Below are positions 1 to 8,697 of a stretch of DNA of 47,939 nt, in pieces. Source of the DNA: a virus; IMG/VR virus record IMGVR_UViG_3300025101_000038, positions 1 to 47,939 of that record. One strand, written 5' to 3'. Position numbers and translations under genes: made by a program. Under the pieces are notes generated by a model that saw only the letters and a program-made list of their open reading frames with translations, searched no databases and was not told the origin of the DNA. Position 1 is the stretch's first letter. Each line of letters starts with the position of its first letter.

Positions 1-1072
1 TAGCTTCTACTAACAAACCTACTGTATTACCATAACGAATAGCTAAATGTTCTTCTGGCTCTTCATTTTTTATTTCATCTCCTATAGTTTCAGTTGTATA
101 AACTGCTTCAGGTAAAACTTTTTCTAAATCTTGTGCTATTAATCCTGTACTTTTTGACCCATCTTTTTTGTAATTAAAAGTGACTCCTTTTAAATCTTTT
201 ATTTTTTCTATAGGATTTTTTATAACTTCTATGTTTTCTTTTAGCCTTTCATCTGAAACACTTCCATAGGCAGTTATATTTGCTACAGCTATAAAATTTC
301 CAGACCCATCAACTTGAGCTAAATTAGTGCCACTATTATTTCTAAAAATATGAGAAGCACTTTGAAAATAGAGACTACCACCATGTGCTTGTATTTTTCT
401 ATCTTTTTCTCCTGTCCAAGTTCCATCATTTAATTCAATATCAGTTCCTGCAGCTATATCAATACCTCCATAAAATATTGCCTCACCTCCATTAGACATA
501 TCTACAGTAATAGCAGTTAAAGCTGACCCACCATCATTACCTTTAAGTACAAAATCGCCATCACTTTGATTTACTGTGACTTCAAAATTTCCCACGCTTC
601 TTGCAAGAGTAGCTGTAAGCAATCCATCATCTTTAAAAGTAATAGAGCCACCATCTGCGTCTAAGTTTAAGTTTCCTACAACGTCAAAAGTAAAATCTCC
701 AGAAGCATTACTAACAGTCGGTGCAGCACCTAATGCTATATTGTCTGAGCCATCTTCTACTACAGCTTTACTTGCAGGTAATGTACAAAATACATCTTTA
801 GTTCCTGCAGAAAAATTAACTCCAGAATCAGAATTAGAACTACTAATAATCGTAGTTCTTGATAATGTGTCTGGTGAAGAATCTGATACTGTGCCTAAAC
901 CTACTTCAAACTCATCTGCTGTTTGATGAACTATCGCATAATAAGTCGTATTAGTATTACCTATGCCTGCTACAAAAGTTTCAAAACCAGTTTCGGCTCC
1001 AGCTAGATTAACTGTACCTGTACCAGTAGTGGTAGTGGTTTCTTTTACCCTATCGTTAAGGACAAGAGCCAT
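1..1072 (-). CDS. Tail fibre/spike with C-terminal S74 intramolecular chaperone (3' end outside window)
   Basis: The reading frame opens at ATG 1072 and is still open at the window edge (357 codons seen). An AGGAGG Shine-Dalgarno overlaps the stop of the upstream gene. Residues ~1-250 are Ser/Thr/Asn/Gly-rich beta repeats typical of fibre shafts. From about residue 272 comes an S74 peptidase (endosialidase-type chaperone) signature: SDERLKENI, then GLIAQDLEKVLPEAV, then LAIRYGNTVGLLVEA at the edge. In this family a Ser-Lys pair cuts the chaperone off after trimerisation; here the pair would be Ser273 and Lys278. The protein should therefore be a trimeric receptor-binding fibre that matures by self-cleavage. 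Family call is strong; receptor unknown. Confidence 0.9.
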   Translation of the reverse strand, partial: MALVLNDRVKETTTTTGTGTVNLAGAETGFETFVAGIGNTNTTYYAIVHQTADEFEVGLGTVSDSSPDTLSRTTIISSSNSDSGVNFSAGTKDVFCTLPASKAVVEDGSDNIALGAAPTVSNASGDFTFDVVGNLNLDADGGSITFKDDGLLTATLARSVGNFEVTVNQSDGDFVLKGNDGGSALTAITVDMSNGGEAIFYGGIDIAAGTDIELNDGTWTGEKDRKIQAHGGSLYFQSASHIFRNNSGTNLAQVDGSGNFIAVANITAYGSVSDERLKENIEVIKNPIEKIKDLKGVTFNYKKDGSKSTGLIAQDLEKVLPEAVYTTETIGDEIKNEEPEEHLAIRYGNTVGLLVEA

Positions 1073-1081
1073 GCTCTCCTC

Positions 1082-1510
1082 CTATGCTATTCTTATAATA
1101 GCTGTACTTGCTGCTGCTGCTGGGAAAACTATTGTAAAATCACCAGCTGTAGAAGTTTTATCTCCACCAAAATCTATAGTAGCTACAGATTTATTTGAAT
1201 CAGAACTATTATAAATCATACAACCTCTAGCTGTAACAGTGGCAGTTCCAAAAGTTAAATCAGCAAAATCAGTGATAGCAGTTGTGCCGTCTAGGGAAGG
1301 ATCTACTCTTGTTAAGCTATTCCCTCCAGAAGTATAGTTAGTTCCACTAGCTTGGTTAGTTGTAGTAAAAGCAGTTGTAGTTGCTCCTAAAGTAGCTGAG
1401 CTAGTGTATAAAGCTAGTTTAAAAGTGTCTCCACCTGAGTTTTTAAAATTATGAACTGCCTCTAGCAATTCTTTTTTAAAACTGCTTGTTAATGTAGATG
1501 TGATTGCCAT
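1082..1510 (-). CDS. Virion-associated protein, unknown role
   Basis: 142 residues, Thr/Ser/Ala-rich, with a helical N-terminus (about 1-24) followed by predicted beta structure. This type of small protein sits just upstream of tail fibre genes in many marine podovirus-like genomes (recalled, not searched). Its stop overlaps the Shine-Dalgarno of the fibre gene and its ATG touches the stop of the gene upstream, so it is translationally coupled in the late operon. Position and composition favour a tail or fibre-attachment component; no enzymatic motif is visible. Confidence 0.75.
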   Translation of the reverse strand: MAITSTLTSSFKKELLEAVHNFKNSGGDTFKLALYTSSATLGATTTAFTTTNQASGTNYTSGGNSLTRVDPSLDGTTAITDFADLTFGTATVTARGCMIYNSSDSNKSVATIDFGGDKTSTAGDFTIVFPAAAASTAIIRIA

Positions 1511-1803
1511 TATTTTAACTCCGTTAGTATTTTAGCTAAATCTTTATGTCCTTGCTGTTCAAGTAAATTACGCATAGTGCATCTTTCACTATTGATCCCA
1601 GCTTTTATATAATAAAGTATTGTGTTGTAAATAGCTACCTTAAATGCCTCTGCCTGTTGTTTAACATGACCTTCTGCGTTTTCAGAAATACCACATATTC
1701 TTTCAGTTGCTCTTTCTGCCCAATATTCAGGTGGATGACCTCTATGTTGTTGTGTTTCTACGGTAATACCACCTAGACCACTTACTGTTTCTATTTCTAT
1801 CAT
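1510..1803 (-). CDS. Conserved late protein of unknown function
   Basis: 97 residues, mostly helical, two Cys (CGIS near 37 and RCTM near 76). It overlaps both neighbours by one base (stop/start at 1510 and 1803), so it is coupled in the late operon between a Rossmann-like protein and a virion-associated protein. No recognised domain. It could be a minor virion or assembly protein. Confidence 0.7.
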   Translation of the reverse strand: MIEIETVSGLGGITVETQQHRGHPPEYWAERATERICGISENAEGHVKQQAEAFKVAIYNTILYYIKAGINSERCTMRNLLEQQGHKDLAKILTELK

Positions 1804-2537
1804 TAATACCTCTTAGCTTCTGGAACTTCAAGTATTGTTCCTATTTCTTTTACTTTTTGTAGTTGTAACTCTTTCTGTAAAGCTTCATACTCACTTACTT
1901 TCATAGTTTTAAACCCTTGACCCTGTGAGTGACCGACTACTATAGGATCATCAAGTCTGTGATAACCGTATAACTTTTCACTCAATGGTTTATCAGTATC
2001 TAGTAAACTAGATCTTGGTGCTATTTTTACATTTATGCCAGCACTAATACATTTTGAAAGCCAAAACTCTACACATGCTTTACCTTCTTCTGCAAAATGT
2101 AGATTACCTTTATAAGTGAAATCAATACCAAATAAATTAATTGCTTTCACTTTTTGGTACATTGCATAAGCTATTGCGTAAGGGATAGTATTATTAAAAT
2201 ACGCACAATCTGTAGCTTCTACTACTTCTGTTAAAGGATAAAGGACTGCTCCAGGAACTCTTTCATCTAATTCACAGGTGTAAATAGGTCCAGGATGGGT
2301 AGGTAGCATCTTTCTCATTATGCCTGTCTGTGTCCCTGCATCGTCCGTATCGAAGAATCTTGATGCTGGATCAAGCATAAATACTCTATCCACTTCTTTA
2401 ATTATGCCTGCCATAGCATTTATTGCCCATACTTCATCGTATTTATTGCTGTGTATGAGTGATAAATGGAAGTCTAATTGACTTTCACCCATGGCAACTA
2501 TTGCTATTTCTTTCCCCTCTAACTCTGTGGTTTGCAT
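1803..2537 (-). CDS. Rossmann-like protein, DUF115/sialyltransferase-like
   Basis: 244 residues. The N-terminus (KEIAIVAMGESQLDFHL, ~9-25) looks like a nucleotide-binding Rossmann turn, and the middle (INLFGIDFTY ... HFAEEGKACVEFWL, ~134-160) resembles the DUF115/MptE-like or phage glycosyltransferase-like group that moves or makes sugar or pterin nucleotides. A C-terminal coiled region (about 215-230) follows. It lies among virion genes, so it may modify a structural protein or surface glycan; that role is inference. The ATG is 1 base from the upstream gene's stop region. Confidence 0.55.
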   Translation of the reverse strand: MQTTELEGKEIAIVAMGESQLDFHLSLIHSNKYDEVWAINAMAGIIKEVDRVFMLDPASRFFDTDDAGTQTGIMRKMLPTHPGPIYTCELDERVPGAVLYPLTEVVEATDCAYFNNTIPYAIAYAMYQKVKAINLFGIDFTYKGNLHFAEEGKACVEFWLSKCISAGINVKIAPRSSLLDTDKPLSEKLYGYHRLDDPIVVGHSQGQGFKTMKVSEYEALQKELQLQKVKEIGTILEVPEAKRY

Positions 2538-2538
2538 T

Positions 2539-3186
2539 TTATATTCTTTGTTTTGCTACCTTCCCTGATCTAAATTCGTCAGTGACTGCTTCTGCTTCAC
2601 CTAAGTTTTTCAAAAGAGTTATGGCTTCTGCAAACTTGGCTTGATATAAAGCTGTTTCTGCTTCATTTTTTAAATACGTTGCTGCTTCTACTAAACTGCC
2701 AAAAAGTAATGCATTAGGTGCATTTTCAGACAACCAAGTTGTGCCACTATCACTACCTGCTGTTAATGAACTCGGTCTATAAAAATAATGTACTTCTGCT
2801 GTGTAGTTAGAATTAGGTGTTGGAGCCAACATAAATGTGTTTTGATCAAAGTCTGCATAATACTTAGGTGTTCCTGTAGTTGCTGCAGCTGGTGTATAGT
2901 CTCTTATAAAAGAAACATCTTTTAATTTTAAGAAAATATAATTGTTGCTACCATCTATTACAGCTACGCTAAATGGTGCTAAAAAATCTGTTGGCTTAGT
3001 TAAATAAGTATTAGAGGCTGTGAGCGTACCTGTGACATTTTTTCTAAAAACATCTAGTTGAACAGCTTTTAGTATTCTTTCTTCTGCTGTTTTAATAAAA
3101 TCAGGTAGGTGAGTCACAAAAGTTGTTTCAGTTGACTCTGAATAATCTTGTATTGCTGTTTTTAAGGTAGCGTAGGTAAAACTCAT
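2539..3186 (-). CDS. Head-tail adaptor-like structural protein
   Basis: Start chosen at ATG 3186 (MSFTYATL), giving 215 residues. The longer frame to 3360 would lie inside the upstream gene, whose stop is at 3194, and its extra N-terminus looks like out-of-frame sequence. The protein has a helical N-terminus, a central beta segment (roughly 60-150) and a C-terminal helical hairpin rich in Ala/Glu (about 165-205), as in tail-tubular/adaptor proteins of podoviruses. The order portal-capsid-adaptor-tail fits. No strong Shine-Dalgarno is visible in the 7-base gap, so translation is probably coupled. Confidence 0.6.
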   Translation of the reverse strand: MSFTYATLKTAIQDYSESTETTFVTHLPDFIKTAEERILKAVQLDVFRKNVTGTLTASNTYLTKPTDFLAPFSVAVIDGSNNYIFLKLKDVSFIRDYTPAAATTGTPKYYADFDQNTFMLAPTPNSNYTAEVHYFYRPSSLTAGSDSGTTWLSENAPNALLFGSLVEAATYLKNEAETALYQAKFAEAITLLKNLGEAEAVTDEFRSGKVAKQRI

Positions 3187-3193
3187 AATTGAA

Positions 3194-4018
3194 TTATATA
3201 GTATTTGCCGTCCAACCCATACCGCTATGGTTTGAACAATAATAATAAAGTGTTGGTGCTCCTGAGGCAACAGTAATTTGAGTGTATGCCCCAGAACTAC
3301 CTGGAGTCCCGTTAGTAGTAACTCCTGTTGTGTATTCAGAACCTCCTCCATGTGTGCCATTGGCAGTTGTTGAAAACCTCAACGGATGTCCACTATTACT
3401 CGAATCCGATTGGTCAAACTTATATGTTTCTCCTTCATTTAAACTCAAAGTTACATCTGCTGTAGCAGTAGAGCCATTGATCGCAAATTTATTTGAAGAA
3501 CCAAAATTATAATAAGGGTGATTAGAAGGATTGCCACCCACTACTGTTACTGTAAAAGTTTGCAAAGCATTAGTAACATAAGGACTACCTAGTGCAGATG
3601 TACCAGCTTGACCAGTAACTGAAACACTTTCCGTTATATTTCCAGATACAGTTATTGTTCCTAAATACGCTGTGATTAGTTGTGAGTCTAAAGTTTGAGA
3701 GACGGTATTATCATTTTCAAGAACACTTAAAGTTCCCACAGAAGAAGCTATCTGAAAACTACTTAATATCCTACCTATAGGATCAGAAGTCGTGACTACT
3801 TTACCTAGTCCAACTTCTTTATCGTTATCTGGTCTTGGTTCTCTTAATGCTTCTGGGTCTATAACATGCCTGATTGGGTCAAGTTGTGGGTGTTTTATTT
3901 CATAACAAGTGGGACATGTTTTTAACCCATTCCACTCAGTTTTTAACTCTGGGTAGTCGTATACAAAACCACATCTATCACATTGTGCTTTTGAAAACTT
4001 ACCACTTGCGTAAGCCAT
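3194..4018 (-). CDS. Virion protein: N-terminal zinc ribbon, C-terminal cupredoxin-like domain
   Basis: 274 residues in three parts. Residues 13-38 carry CDRC (13,16) and CPTC (35,38), a four-Cys zinc ribbon. Residues ~75-165 are beta-rich Ser/Thr/Val sequence as in head or tail decoration domains. Residues ~170-270 look like a cupredoxin fold: GETYKFDQSD, then GHPLRF (His211), then YYYCSNHSGM (Cys261, His264, Met267). The C-x2-H-x2-M spacing and an upstream His about 50 residues away match type-1 copper ligands of the amicyanin class. Related C-terminal tails are known in marine phage structural proteins (recalled). Copper binding is inference. The gene abuts the adaptor upstream and downstream. 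Confidence 0.65.
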   Translation of the reverse strand: MAYASGKFSKAQCDRCGFVYDYPELKTEWNGLKTCPTCYEIKHPQLDPIRHVIDPEALREPRPDNDKEVGLGKVVTTSDPIGRILSSFQIASSVGTLSVLENDNTVSQTLDSQLITAYLGTITVSGNITESVSVTGQAGTSALGSPYVTNALQTFTVTVVGGNPSNHPYYNFGSSNKFAINGSTATADVTLSLNEGETYKFDQSDSSNSGHPLRFSTTANGTHGGGSEYTTGVTTNGTPGSSGAYTQITVASGAPTLYYYCSNHSGMGWTANTI

Positions 4019-4695
4019 TAGAAATTACTCCTAGTAGGAGTAAGCATCACAGAAGCTCTGTTCCTATCCTCCTCTGATGCTAATTTAAAATCTTGTTCGT
4101 ATTGTGCTTTTAACAAAGTTGCTTTTTCGGGGTTTTTCTTTAACGCTATGTAATAAGCTAACCCACTTGCCATGCACGGCATAAACCTTGATGGTACTTC
4201 TGGGTCTTGTGCTGATGCTGAAACATCATCTATTCTTTGTATTCTGTAAGAAACAAATTTATATGTTGTTGCACTGTCTGGTGTTGGCCAAACACTTAGT
4301 ACTGGTGTTGTTTGTCTATCAATAAAATACTGAGTAGGTCTTCCTGTACTTGCTTTATTAGGTATGTTGAGATATTCTGACCTACCTATATTAGTTATTT
4401 GTAGGTCTGTTTGTGTGCCGTTTGAGGCTACTTGACGTATGACAGCAGAAACTATATCTAAATCATAAGAATTTAGAGTATAACTTGAAGTTCCTGCAAC
4501 TAAATCTAAACTGACTTGTTCAATAGTCCAAAGGTTTACACCTCTGTTTGACCAATCAGCAAACATAATGTTGAGAGATCTTCTCGCAGTTTCTGCGTCA
4601 TAACCTGTTTTGACTTCTAGTCCTGCTAACTCATATGCCTCTTCTATAGCGTCTGCTATACTGAGGGAAAAAGTTTTAGTTCCAGATGTTGCCAT
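4018..4695 (-). CDS. Head-tail adaptor-like protein (gp4/tail tubular type)
   Basis: 225 residues. The N-terminal helices (IADAIEEAYELAGLE ... YDAETARRSLNIMFADWSNRGVNLWTIE) and later beta segment (SYTLNSYDLDIVSAVIR) follow the pattern of phage adaptors that sit beneath the portal, as in P22 gp4-like or T7 gp11-like proteins. The C-terminal helix (PEKATLLKAQYEQDFKLA) is also typical. It is co-linear with the second adaptor-like gene two positions downstream. Function is by family resemblance and position. Confidence 0.65.
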   Translation of the reverse strand: MATSGTKTFSLSIADAIEEAYELAGLEVKTGYDAETARRSLNIMFADWSNRGVNLWTIEQVSLDLVAGTSSYTLNSYDLDIVSAVIRQVASNGTQTDLQITNIGRSEYLNIPNKASTGRPTQYFIDRQTTPVLSVWPTPDSATTYKFVSYRIQRIDDVSASAQDPEVPSRFMPCMASGLAYYIALKKNPEKATLLKAQYEQDFKLASEEDRNRASVMLTPTRSNF

Positions 4696-4697
4696 AC

Positions 4698-5108
4698 TTA
4701 GCTATATGATTTTATACAATGTAAAACAATCATATATGAATCACCACTACTTGCTCCAGTTGTGGTTAGGTTTAAATCACCTGTTTTACCACTACCAGAA
4801 GTATTTTGTAATCCACCAAAAGGGCTAAAGTCTAAAACACCATCAGAACTTGGATTAAGCTCAACACAGAGAGTATCAGTAGAAGCGTCCCACAGTAATC
4901 CTATTTTAGTAAAACCTAAAATACTGTAATACACTCTAAATAATTTTACTCCTGTACATGCAGCTCCATCACTTTTCCTAGCTGTAAGTCCACTTACATC
5001 TACTTTAGTCACAGCACTTTCACCAGTGCTATCACTAACATTGGTAAGTTGTACTATAAAGTCTTTATCGCCGTCTAAGACGGTTTTCGATGTTACGGTA
5101 TCAGCCAT
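4698..5108 (-). CDS. Virion protein of unknown role
   Basis: 136 residues, beta-rich with many Ser/Thr/Asp; no signal peptide or catalytic motif. It lies between the major-capsid group and the adaptor genes, so it is probably a minor head or decoration protein. Its ATG follows an AGGAG-type Shine-Dalgarno (TAGGAGTAAACT read on the coding strand). Common in related marine phages as an uncharacterised protein. Confidence 0.7.
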   Translation of the reverse strand: MADTVTSKTVLDGDKDFIVQLTNVSDSTGESAVTKVDVSGLTARKSDGAACTGVKLFRVYYSILGFTKIGLLWDASTDTLCVELNPSSDGVLDFSPFGGLQNTSGSGKTGDLNLTTTGASSGDSYMIVLHCIKSYS

Positions 5109-5120
5109 AGTTTACTCCTA

Positions 5121-5627
5121 TTATGCGTCAGCGAATGGAGTGACTAAAGTTCCTGAACCTAAAGTAATACCTTCAACGGCATACTTGGCAGAAGCTAAAG
5201 CTGTCACTGTTATTATACTTCCTGCAAGACCACCTTTAGTGGAACCGTTTAAAGTAATAACATCATTAGATGCTCCAGATATAAAAGTTTTACCTGTAGC
5301 ATTATTTACACCTGTGTATAAACCACCTACAAACTTATCTGTACCATCTGTTAAGACGTCCATATCAGTTGCAGCAGTGACTACGACAAAAGTAAATGTA
5401 GCCCCTAAATTATTTAATTGATTAGGGTCGTCATCCGCTCCTGGAGCAGTAGCTACGATACTTGGTAAAGTAAATTTACCGTCAGCATCATTACAAAGTA
5501 GAACTTTGCCTGCGTGTGAATCTACAGTTAAAGTAGTGTCAGCTGTTAAACTAACAACATTAGCATTACCTGCAGATATAAAACCAGCAAGAGATCTTAC
5601 TGGACCTGAGAATGTTGATTTTGCCAT
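5121..5627 (-). CDS. Probable head decoration/fibre-like structural protein
   Basis: 168 residues, Gly/Ala/Thr/Val-rich, predicted almost entirely beta. It starts after an excellent Shine-Dalgarno (AGGAGGGAAATT before ATG 5627) and is the first gene after the capsid terminator, so it opens its own transcription unit or depends on read-through. The high expected translation rate fits a multi-copy capsid protein. No specific family could be named. Confidence 0.65.
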   Translation of the reverse strand: MAKSTFSGPVRSLAGFISAGNANVVSLTADTTLTVDSHAGKVLLCNDADGKFTLPSIVATAPGADDDPNQLNNLGATFTFVVVTAATDMDVLTDGTDKFVGGLYTGVNNATGKTFISGASNDVITLNGSTKGGLAGSIITVTALASAKYAVEGITLGSGTLVTPFADA

Positions 5628-5734
5628 AATTTCCCTCCTTAGGAAATATGTTCTATAGTCTCGGCTTGTCTGCTAGGTCAGTCTATAGAACAAGTTAATA
5701 ACCTAGATACAAGAATTCTATACTGTTTTTAGAC
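5628..5734 (-). promoter_or_regulatory. Leader between capsid terminator and structural gene, with inverted repeat
   Basis: The segment holds a 9-bp inverted repeat, GTTCTATAG at 5650-5658 and CTATAGAAC at 5683-5691, 24 bases apart, just upstream of the Shine-Dalgarno of the 5121-5627 gene. It can fold as a 5' leader hairpin or act as an operator. No copy of the TTTACT promoter found elsewhere is present here. A TTGTAT/TATAGA pair with 19-base spacing is a weak promoter candidate only. Confidence 0.4.
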
Positions 5735-5762
5735 CAAAAGAAAGGGAAGCCGAAGCTTCCCT
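5735..5762 (-). terminator. Rho-independent terminator after major capsid gene
   Basis: A perfect 8-bp stem AGGGAAGC/GCTTCCCT at 5743-5762 closed by a UUCG tetraloop (coding strand) is followed by TTCTTTT. It lies about 30 bases after the capsid stop, where many phages place a partial terminator to set capsid dosage. Confidence 0.85.
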
Positions 5763-5792
5763 AACTTTTATCATGGAGATATGATATTAGGA

Positions 5793-6701
5793 TTATGCTC
5801 CTGGGGAACCGTACATTCCTCTCCAGTCACTAAATCCGAAAGAATATCTTTCTCTAGCTTTGTATCGAACATTACCAGTTTCAAAATCACCTTCCATTCC
5901 AGTAGTCATTGCAGCTCTTTCGAAGTGCTTCATACCGTTAGGAGAGTCAGTTTTGATAAAGAATGCGTCAGCATCTGTTAAGTAATGGTTCACTACATAA
6001 CCTTCAGGTAACATACCCATATTTCTCAATGAGTTTATGTCATTGTCAGAAGTACCTACTCTACCAGGAGAGTTTAGTATTCTGTCAGCAACAAACTGTA
6101 ACTGAGGAGGTATGATTAACTTTCTAGCTTGAACGTTGACTTTAATGCCTCTTTCATCTTTAAAAGCAGCAATATCAATCATCGCATTTTCTAGCGAAGT
6201 TTCATTCAGGTCAGCAGCTGTGCTTGGTTCATTAGACTGATCACCTGCACTTAGTGTAGGGTGGTCAGTAGTTAATAATGGTTTTCCGTCGCCTCCTGGG
6301 AAGGAAGTTGAGAAAGCATTATTAAGAACATTCGCAGCTTTGACTTGTTTAGTAGTCGCCATTGAACGTGCTAAAGCTTTAGTGTATCTTGAAGAAAGAG
6401 AATCGTAGAGATTATCTTCGATTGCTTCTTCTGTCAACGCAAAAGCTAACGCAACAGTTTCGTGAGAGTATCTAGAAGTGAAAGTTTCTTGTGCTGTGTC
6501 GTATGTCACTGCTGCACCTTCTCCTTTAGTCGGAGCTTGTGCGAAACCAGATAACATTACTTCTTCTTCGAAAGCTCTTTCCGAAGTTTCAGTATCGAAA
6601 ATTTCAGCATGTTCATTTTCAAATCTGTTATACTCTAAACCAAAAAGTGCATTCAGTCCAGGTTCGAGTTCTTTAACTAATTGAGCTCTGTTTATAGCCA
6701 T
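5793..6701 (-). CDS. Major capsid protein
   Basis: 302 residues, of the Mu gpT-like HK97-fold group by resemblance. It has an N-terminal acidic helix region (about 8-60), a long central helix (ALTEEAIEDNLYDSLSSRYTKALARSM, about 88-115), the conserved-looking segment ARKLIIPPQLQFVADRIL (~192-209), and a C-terminal SFGFSDWRGMYGSPGA. It lies downstream of scaffold and head proteins and upstream of a strong terminator, the usual place. No separate maturation protease is seen nearby, so the HK97-fold shell probably assembles with the scaffold gene 7782-8669. Confidence 0.85.
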   Translation of the reverse strand: MAINRAQLVKELEPGLNALFGLEYNRFENEHAEIFDTETSERAFEEEVMLSGFAQAPTKGEGAAVTYDTAQETFTSRYSHETVALAFALTEEAIEDNLYDSLSSRYTKALARSMATTKQVKAANVLNNAFSTSFPGGDGKPLLTTDHPTLSAGDQSNEPSTAADLNETSLENAMIDIAAFKDERGIKVNVQARKLIIPPQLQFVADRILNSPGRVGTSDNDINSLRNMGMLPEGYVVNHYLTDADAFFIKTDSPNGMKHFERAAMTTGMEGDFETGNVRYKARERYSFGFSDWRGMYGSPGA

Positions 6702-6713
6702 CTATATCACCTT

Positions 6714-7253
6714 TTAGTCGTTACCGAACGTTGAAGCAGGGAATACAAAATAACCTCTAGCGTATTGACCAATTGAGTTGTCAGGTCTTTCGACGAAACC
6801 AACTTGTTTAGCAATACCACTATTAGTAGTAGTAGTCACACCTTCTTTCGAACGGTTGTTGTTAGTATCACCTGCAGTCGTAGAGATTGTATGTACTTTC
6901 CCTATATCAGCTTGAGTTGGAGTACCTGTGTACTGTGCCTCATATGCGATATCAGGGTCTGTATATACAAATGCTTTAGCGTCTGCAGAACCTTGTGTAG
7001 CTGTAGTCGATGGCCATTTTCTTGAGAAAACGATTTCACCGTTTGTAGCTGTATACTCTACACCATAAAATACACCTAGAGGAGCATCAGTAGCCCCACC
7101 TTGAAGAACGTATCCAGAAGCAAGTTTAACAACGTCACCAGCGAAGATGTCGCCAGTTGCACCACTTTGGATAGCAAACTCAGATGGTCTGATAGTCCCC
7201 CCAGACATGTGATATGCTGGAGTAAATCCGTTAGGATCGTTTACATTTGCCAT
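6714..7253 (-). CDS. Head decoration-like structural protein
   Basis: 179 residues. The motif-like stretches PNGFTPAYHMSGG and GDVVKLASGYVLQ followed by GVFYGVEY are typical of small phage capsid-associated proteins placed next to the major capsid gene. Predicted beta-rich, Gly/Thr-rich, no catalytic motif. The gap to the capsid gene is 12 bases, carrying a GGTGAT-type Shine-Dalgarno for the latter. Likely a decoration or cement protein. Confidence 0.7.
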   Translation of the reverse strand: MANVNDPNGFTPAYHMSGGTIRPSEFAIQSGATGDIFAGDVVKLASGYVLQGGATDAPLGVFYGVEYTATNGEIVFSRKWPSTTATQGSADAKAFVYTDPDIAYEAQYTGTPTQADIGKVHTISTTAGDTNNNRSKEGVTTTTNSGIAKQVGFVERPDNSIGQYARGYFVFPASTFGND

Positions 7254-7299
7254 TTTTTACCTTTATATATGTAAAAATTAAAATTACGGCAATAAAAAA

Positions 7300-7773
7300 T
7301 TAACTTTCTTTATTACCACTTCCAAAGGTAACTCTGGTTTGTCTATTGGGTTTTTCAATAGGCATTACAGGGTTACTTTCTCGCATTAAATTATGATCAA
7401 CAGCATTCATTTGATCAGCAGACATATTTTCATAATACTGCCTTCTTTGATTTACTGTTTCCTCAGGTATTTTAGCGAGGATAAGCCCACCAACACCGAT
7501 AACACCAGCATGTCTACCGTCTTCTACAGTTGGAGCTTCAAACTCAGGGTGATCTTCTGCTCTCACAGGTTCAAACCCTTCACGAATACGTTTAGACATA
7601 TTCGCTTTGTCTTCTTGCCCTACCATAGATTCACGTATCCATCTGTATACATATCCATCAGGTGGCTCAGGTGCGTCTAATAAAGACGGAGGTCGCCATG
7701 GTTTCGCACGAACTGTTTTTTCTCGTGACTCTGCAGCTCTTGGAGTTCTAGCTGATTTGGTATTTTCTTCCAT
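7300..7773 (-). CDS. Conserved head-region protein of unknown function
   Basis: 157 residues, charged and largely unstructured at both ends, with a conserved-looking core GYVYRWIRESMVGQEDK (~39-55) and a central hydrophobic patch GVIGVGGLILAKIPEE (~89-105). It lies between scaffold and capsid-associated genes. Marine podovirus-like genomes often have this protein here (recalled). It may be an assembly cofactor or minor head protein. Confidence 0.65.
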   Translation of the reverse strand: MEENTKSARTPRAAESREKTVRAKPWRPPSLLDAPEPPDGYVYRWIRESMVGQEDKANMSKRIREGFEPVRAEDHPEFEAPTVEDGRHAGVIGVGGLILAKIPEETVNQRRQYYENMSADQMNAVDHNLMRESNPVMPIEKPNRQTRVTFGSGNKES

Positions 7774-7781
7774 TTTTACTC

Positions 7782-8669
7782 CTACGTTTTCACGTGTTTA
7801 GCGTATTCTTCAGGTGACACACCAAGTCTCTTCGCTATTGAGAGTTGGCTCGGTGTCAACCGAACGGTGCGTGCTTTTTTGGTTGACCTTGCCCCCTTGG
7901 AAGACACGGCTACTACATCTTGCACGTTCTTTTGTGACGCATTACCATCAAATTTATGAGGGAATGTATCAGCAATTCTTTTATCTAACTCTGAGTAATA
8001 ATCGTCAGAGTTTGGGTCAAAACCTTCTTCTCTTATAAGTTGGTTATGAAAAGCGAAAGCAACACTTGTCATAGCGACGTCTTCACCAAACCACTTATTT
8101 TTAGAAGCCCAATTAACAGCTTTAGGATCTGGTTCAGGAATCGGTTCCTGAGAAGGTTGAACAACTTCTTGAGTATTTCCAACAACTGTTTCAGTTTTAG
8201 TTTCATCTACTTCTGGTTTTACCCTATTTAAACTTTCTTGCTCTACTGCCAAAGTGGCTAATGCTTTTTGAGCTTCAACGATTTCTTTTGAATCGTTCAT
8301 CTCGTAAGCCTGTTTTAACCTGTTTTCAGCAGAAGCTAGTTCAGAACCAACTCGAGCATTGTACTCATCATAAAGGTTTTTATCCTTAAGTGAAAGTTTT
8401 TCTTTAGTAGTGGATAGCTCACCTTGAACATTTTGTGCATATTCAATGGCAGCTTTTTCTCTCCTTTCTGCTTCCCTGACCTTATAAGTAAGTTTATTGA
8501 TACGTTTTTGTACCGATTCACTATACTCTTCGATCTCATCAGCATCGGATGATGCTTCTTGTGTTTCAGTAGTTTCTACTGATATTTGTTGTTCCTCTTG
8601 AACAACATCATTATTTTCGTCAAGAGTCACTTCCAGTGATTCTTCTTCTGTTTGCACGGTTTCTACCAT
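7782..8669 (-). CDS. Scaffolding protein
   Basis: 295 residues, strongly acidic N-terminus (about 1-50, Glu/Asp/Gln), then a long coiled coil (about 50-160), a Pro-rich hinge (IPEPDPKAVNWASKNKWFGED), and a basic C-terminus (KGARSTKKARTVRLTPSQLSIAKRLG). This composition and its position between the portal group and the capsid gene fit an internal scaffold whose basic tail binds the shell. Sequence motifs alone would not prove it. Confidence 0.75.
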   Translation of the reverse strand: MVETVQTEEESLEVTLDENNDVVQEEQQISVETTETQEASSDADEIEEYSESVQKRINKLTYKVREAERREKAAIEYAQNVQGELSTTKEKLSLKDKNLYDEYNARVGSELASAENRLKQAYEMNDSKEIVEAQKALATLAVEQESLNRVKPEVDETKTETVVGNTQEVVQPSQEPIPEPDPKAVNWASKNKWFGEDVAMTSVAFAFHNQLIREEGFDPNSDDYYSELDKRIADTFPHKFDGNASQKNVQDVVAVSSKGARSTKKARTVRLTPSQLSIAKRLGVSPEEYAKHVKT

Positions 8670-8697
8670 GTTATACCTCTTTTGGTTGCGTGATTAT

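Noticed and set aside
576-926. Plus-strand ORF opposite the tail fibre
   Set aside because: Low-complexity shadow of the fibre gene, whose S74 motif fixes the true frame.
3187-3360. Longer start for the adaptor gene at 3360
   Set aside because: It would overlap most of the previous gene's end and adds a low-quality N-terminus; ATG 3186 fits the gene spacing.
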